From assembly GCA_046304235.1 (NCBI GenBank), contig JBKCEW010000075.1:1-6584 (forward strand): a stretch of DNA of 6,584 bases, written 5' to 3'. This stretch comes from CANHVK01 sp046304235 (lineage in GTDB: Bacteria; Bacteroidota; Bacteroidia; Flavobacteriales_D; Crocinitomicaceae). The notes under the pieces were generated by a model. The model was not told the DNA's origin. It made no database searches and saw only the letters and a program-made list of their open reading frames with translations. Position 1 is the first letter of the stretch, and the number at the start of each line of letters is the position of its first letter. Both the position numbers and the translations under genes were made by a program. This document shows, piece by piece, positions 6,362 to 6,584 of this stretch.

Positions 6362-6584
6362 ATGAAGACTAACTTACTTTTCCTTTTAGGTATTTTTTTA
6401 ATGTTATCATCTTGCTCTGAAAAATCCATAGATAAAGTGGAGGAAAGTATAAATCTTTATGACTTTACTCCATTAAAATTAAATGAATATTGTAATTTGC
6501 CAATTCTATCTTTCCAAGTCAAATCCATTTCAATACCCCTGTTTCTTAAATTTCCGATATTGGTTCTTGGTGGTGGATTGTATG
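6362..6584 (+). CDS. lipoprotein N-terminus, running off the window, probably chimeric
   Basis: The reading starts with a lipoprotein signal peptide: MKTN, a hydrophobic run, then lipobox LSSC with the lipidated Cys at residue 18, followed by SEKSIDKVEESI. This predicts a membrane-anchored lipoprotein behind its own -7 box. The frame stays open to the window edge (74 codons), but from about residue 34 (near 6460) it becomes a hydrophobic, low-sense string (PILSFQVKSI, FPILVLGGG) antisense to a convincing SusC-like fragment. I infer that only the first ~33 residues belong to the original lipoprotein gene, the rest being other DNA read backwards. The lipoprotein itself is not one I recognise. 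Confidence 0.5.
   Translation, partial: MKTNLLFLLGIFLMLSSCSEKSIDKVEESINLYDFTPLKLNEYCNLPILSFQVKSISIPLFLKFPILVLGGGLY
6457..6584 (-). pseudogene. SusC/RagA-type TonB-dependent receptor fragment, 3' truncated
   Basis: From the right edge the minus strand reads YNPPPRTNIGNLRNRGIEMD, then LTWKDRIGKLQYSFNFN, then GVKS and a TAA at 6459-6457. This resembles the C-terminal barrel region of SusC-family outer-membrane receptors, where a (V/T)NIG-x-x-x-N-(K/R)-G-(I/F)-E block precedes an LxW+D+xGxxxYS strand and an N-rich NxS/NxN strand. In intact family members roughly 100-300 more residues should follow, ending in an aromatic residue; here the frame stops within four residues. Convincing similarity ends near 6472, where the opposed lipoprotein reading begins to make sense. 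Decayed gene, rearrangement breakpoint and assembly chimera are all possible. The family call rests on motif memory, without an alignment. Confidence 0.5.

Noticed and set aside
1..6584. Defence system, CRISPR array, toxin-antitoxin pair or complete mobile element
   Set aside because: All long frames are explained by housekeeping or regulatory families. There are no spaced identical repeats, no transposase or integrase motifs, and no small paired genes.

Overview
The window looks like chromosomal DNA from a member of the Bacteroidota, most likely Flavobacteriaceae. It is strongly AT-rich. The signal peptides end in short Ser/Gln cleavage sites. Start codons lack clear Shine-Dalgarno sequences, and several upstream regions carry TAnnTTTG boxes, the -7 element of this phylum. 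A fused alpha/beta keto-acid dehydrogenase E1 and a prolyl tripeptidyl peptidase-type S9 enzyme also fit this group.

Layout, left to right. Positions 1-101 hold a possible tail of an upstream gene, a 12-bp palindrome and a promoter-like box. Positions 102-1019 (+) encode a secreted lytic transglycosylase. Its stop codon overlaps, by 4 bases, the stop codon of a convergent gene at 1016-3079 (-), the E1 component of a 2-oxo-acid (probably branched-chain) dehydrogenase complex. The overlap lies in an imperfect hairpin that may stop transcription both ways. Five bases upstream of E1 in the same direction is a secreted S9 peptidase (3085-5211, -). Its active-site residues match a prolyl tripeptidyl peptidase better than a classical dipeptidyl peptidase IV. 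A 117-bp gap separates it from a MerR-type regulator with a C-terminal cobalamin-binding domain (5329-6213, -), resembling the light-sensing CarH/LitR repressors.

The regulator is divergent from a short lipoprotein-like reading frame starting at 6362 (+). The 148 bp between them carry two divergent TATATTTG boxes and a 12-bp repeat at 42-bp spacing, a plausible operator region for the regulator.

The last ~115 bases are the oddest part. The lipoprotein reading loses its character near 6460, and the opposite strand then encodes a fragment typical of the SusC/RagA family of TonB-dependent receptors. That fragment stops abruptly. This looks like a rearrangement breakpoint, a decayed susC, or a chimeric assembly end.

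The peptidase and E1 form a likely two-gene operon linking peptide breakdown to keto-acid oxidation. The other genes have no obvious functional tie. I see no tRNA, rRNA, CRISPR array, complete insertion sequence or defence system. The candidates for something unusual are the CarH-like regulator, which lacks the second axial-ligand histidine, and the right-end junction.
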